Positions 62,244 through 64,000 of a stretch of 64,000 nt of DNA are shown here, one piece after another. Both the position numbers and the translations under genes were made by a program. The notes beneath the pieces were generated by a model. That model saw only the letters and a program-made list of their open reading frames with translations. It had not been told where the DNA came from and did no database searches. Each line of letters begins with the position of its first letter. The stretch's first letter is position 1. The stretch covers positions 1,302,001 to 1,366,000 of the forward strand of contig CP006833.1 of assembly GCA_000495505.1 (NCBI GenBank), given 5' to 3'. Source of the DNA: Campylobacter fetus subsp. testudinum 03-427. Lineage in GTDB: Bacteria; Campylobacterota; Campylobacteria; Campylobacterales; Campylobacteraceae.

Positions 62244-63341
62244 ATGGAAAAAATTTCAGATATCATCGAATCTATAGCAAATGAAAAAGGCTTAAATTTT
62301 GAAGATGTAAAAGAGAGAATCATAAGAGCGTTCGTAAATGCGGCAAAAAGATTGTACGGATATGAGTGCGAGTATGAAGCTAGTCTTGATCCAAATACAA
62401 AATCTATACATTTATATCAAAAAATTTTAGTAGTAGATGATAGTGATGAGAGACTAGACGAAGAGCATTTCATCAGTCTTAAAAAAGCTCACGAACTAGA
62501 CACTACACTTGAAATAGGCGATAGTTTAAATTATGAGCTAAACATTGATGAGTTAGGTAGAACCGGAGCTGGAATTCTATCTCGCGAGATAGAATATCAT
62601 ATTCAAAGATTGATTGAAGAAAAAATTTATGAAAAATATAATTCTAAAATAAACACGTTGGTATTTGGCACCGTCACAAGAGTCGATTCAGAAGAAAATA
62701 CTTTTGTAGAGATCGATGAGATAAGAGCTGTTATGAGTATGAAAAATCGTATAAAAAATGAAAAATTCAAAGTAGGAAATGTAGTAAAAGCAGTTATAAA
62801 AAGTGTCCGTTTAGATAAAAAAGATGGTATAAAAGTAGAACTTTCGCGTACATCACCGAAATTTCTTGAAGCGCTTTTAAAAGCAGAAGTTCCAGAGATA
62901 AAAGATGGAGGCGTTATAATCCAAAATAGCGCTAGAATTCCTGGTAAAAAAGCAAAGATTGCACTATTTTCCACCACACCAAATATCGATGCAGTCGGAG
63001 CAACGGTCGGCATAAAAGGCGTTAGGATAAATGCTGTAAGCAGTGAATTAAACGGAGAAAACATAGACGCCATAGAGTATAGTAGTGAGCCAGCCATATT
63101 TGTAGCAAGAGCTCTAGCTCCTGCTATAGTAAGCTCAGTAAAAATAGACGATAAAAAAGCCATTGTTTCTTTAGTGGCGGAGCAAAAAAGCAAAGCTATC
63201 GGCGTTAGTGGTATAAATATAAGACTAGCAAGTATGTTAAGTGGATTTGAAATTATACTTCATGAGATCGGTGCTCCTACTCAAGAAGTAAGCAACGAAG
63301 AGGGTTTAAAAAATCTAAAAGCTCTTTTTGGAGATATGTAG
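62244..63341 (+). CDS. nusA: Transcription elongation factor NusA
   Basis: Binds RNA polymerase and modulates pausing, termination and antitermination; 365 residues, the short form without E. coli-type C-terminal acidic repeats. N-terminal domain (1-125), S1 domain (from about 135, FGTVTRVDSEENTFVEI), and KH1/KH2 from about 200, including GRIPGKKAKIAL-like ARIPGKKAKIALF and GVKGVRINAVSSEL-like GIKGVRINAVSSEL. It is alone between divergent HP0268-family and convergent pglD. Confidence 0.97.
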   Translation: MEKISDIIESIANEKGLNFEDVKERIIRAFVNAAKRLYGYECEYEASLDPNTKSIHLYQKILVVDDSDERLDEEHFISLKKAHELDTTLEIGDSLNYELNIDELGRTGAGILSREIEYHIQRLIEEKIYEKYNSKINTLVFGTVTRVDSEENTFVEIDEIRAVMSMKNRIKNEKFKVGNVVKAVIKSVRLDKKDGIKVELSRTSPKFLEALLKAEVPEIKDGGVIIQNSARIPGKKAKIALFSTTPNIDAVGATVGIKGVRINAVSSELNGENIDAIEYSSEPAIFVARALAPAIVSSVKIDDKKAIVSLVAEQKSKAIGVSGINIRLASMLSGFEIILHEIGAPTQEVSNEEGLKNLKALFGDM

Positions 63342-63354
63342 TTCAAATACAAAT

Positions 63355-63383
63355 AAAAGCTGCGTAATCACCGTGCAGCTTTT
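63355..63383. terminator. Bidirectional terminator between nusA and pglD
   Basis: AAAAGCTGC and GCAGCTTTT form a perfect 9-bp stem with an 11-base loop. T-runs lie within the 3' arm on both strands, so it can end both the nusA and the pglD transcripts, which converge here. Confidence 0.75.
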
Positions 63384-63397
63384 AAATTTATAAAAAA

Positions 63398-63976
63398 CTA
63401 CTTTGAAACTACTTTGCACGGATTTCCGTATGCTTTATCGCCGATTAAAATATCTTTTACGATCACGCTTCCTGCGCCTATCATAATCTCATTTTTTATC
63501 TTAACGCCTTGCACCGCGCAGCTTCCTATTCCTATCTGGCTACATTTTCCTACGCTTACATTTCCAGCCAAAGAAACTCCTGGGCATATATGAGCAAATT
63601 CACCTATAAAACAGTCGTGTTCTACTATAGCTCCTGAGTTTATTATAACTCCATCTTCTAATATAGCACTCGCATTTACCACTGCGTTTGCCATTACCAC
63701 GATACCTTTTCCAAATTTAGCACTTTGAGAGATAGAAGCGCGTGGATGGATTAAATTTACTACGTTAAACCCGCTTTGCAGAACCATTGTTTGTAATTTT
63801 TGTCTTATTTTAGCATTGCCTATGGCTATTACCATATCATACTTTGGAAGTTCTTTTTTAAATTTAAACTCACTTGCGTCATCTAAAAAAATGATCTCAT
63901 CATAGCCATTTAACTTTGCTATCTCAGAAACTACTTTACCATGTCCGCTATGACCGTAAATATAAATTTTTTTCAT
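63398..63976 (-). CDS. pglD: UDP-4-amino-sugar N-acetyltransferase
   Basis: Third enzyme of the UDP-diNAcBac route: acetylates the C4 amino group made by PglE. It has 192 residues with an N-terminal Rossmann-like domain (KKIYIYGHSGHGKVV) and a left-handed beta-helix of hexapeptide repeats (VINSGAIVEHDCFIGEFAHI); the catalytic His-containing IVEHDC is present. It lies 8 bases after a likely pglC end, so it probably closes the main pgl cluster beyond this window, apart from pglE and pglF at 40-43 kb. Related PglD/NeuD family members modify other sugars. Confidence 0.93.
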   Translation of the reverse strand: MKKIYIYGHSGHGKVVSEIAKLNGYDEIIFLDDASEFKFKKELPKYDMVIAIGNAKIRQKLQTMVLQSGFNVVNLIHPRASISQSAKFGKGIVVMANAVVNASAILEDGVIINSGAIVEHDCFIGEFAHICPGVSLAGNVSVGKCSQIGIGSCAVQGVKIKNEIMIGAGSVIVKDILIGDKAYGNPCKVVSK

Positions 63977-63984
63977 ATTTCAAC

Positions 63985-64000
63985 CTAATTATTTCCGTTG
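63985..64000 (-). CDS. pglC: Probable end of pglC (phosphosugar transferase), partial
   Basis: The last 16 bases on the minus strand read N-G-N-N-stop, ending 8 bases before the pglD start. C. jejuni PglC ends in a similar F-N-G-K-N, and pglC precedes pglD there, so this is probably the last codons of pglC. Only four residues are visible. Confidence 0.45.

Noticed and set aside
62627-63193. A 188-codon frame antisense to nusA
   Set aside because: It is a Ser/Phe-rich mirror of nusA codons, with no ribosome binding site or recognisable domain.

Overview
The window is a chromosomal segment of an Epsilonproteobacterium (Campylobacterota), almost certainly a Campylobacter. The DNA is AT-rich, the proteins are Campylobacter-like, and several gene orders match those I know from C. 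jejuni: der-aroK-trpS-serS-pflB, pssA-psd-like-ftsH-prmA-cheY, murD-mraY/gpmI-fabG-acpP-fabF-accA, and acyltransferase-miaB-HP0268 family/nusA. The N-glycosylation (pgl) genes and paired small multidrug resistance genes fit a species outside the C. jejuni group, perhaps the C. fetus/hyointestinalis group; the species call is a guess.

Layout. 1-3.1 kb: the 3' end of one chemoreceptor and a complete paralogue in tandem, separated by a structured spacer and followed by a terminator and a decayed minus-strand gene. 3.1-20.3 kb: a long minus-strand block for translation and transcription, read from high to low coordinates: four tRNAs, tuf, rpmG, tRNA-Trp, secE, nusG, rplKAJL, rpoB, rpoC, then rpsL, rpsG, fusA and tRNA-Arg. 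A consensus promoter lies ahead of the tRNAs, an attenuator-like hairpin between rplL and rpoB, and a second promoter before rpsL. 20.4-25.2 kb: sodC, tRNA-Ser, and a minus-strand run pyrF-nusB-ribH-SMR pair-kdsA-EamA permease. 25.3-31.8 kb (plus): der, aroK, trpS, serS and the flagellar scaffold gene pflB.

31.8-43.2 kb (minus): leuA preceded by a 22-codon leucine-rich leader ORF that starts on the stop codon of pssA, then pssA, a Psd-like gene that lacks the catalytic Gly-Ser, ftsH, prmA, cheY, hisA, hisH, an unusual PDC-domain membrane protein, pglF and pglE. 43.4-51.3 kb: a flavodoxin-fold reductase, tRNA-Phe, murD-mraY (minus), then gpmI, fabG, acpP, fabF and accA (plus). 51.3-54.5 kb (minus): a Cys-rich lipoprotein, an RclA-like flavoprotein, a small unknown gene and prfB. 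54.7-57.8 kb (plus): panC, rimO, tilS. 57.8-62.0 kb (minus): three overlapping genes resembling PilM/N/O, a DUF374 acyltransferase, miaB and an HP0268-family gene. 62.2-64 kb: nusA (plus), then pglD and the last codons of what looks like pglC (minus).

Most of the window is conserved housekeeping. I see no prophage, insertion sequence, CRISPR array or defence island. The points most worth following up are the leuA leader ORF, the catalytically degenerate Psd homologue beside pssA, the PilMNO-like trio, the split pgl locus, the PDC protein with reversed domain order, and the inverted-repeat element between the chemoreceptor genes.
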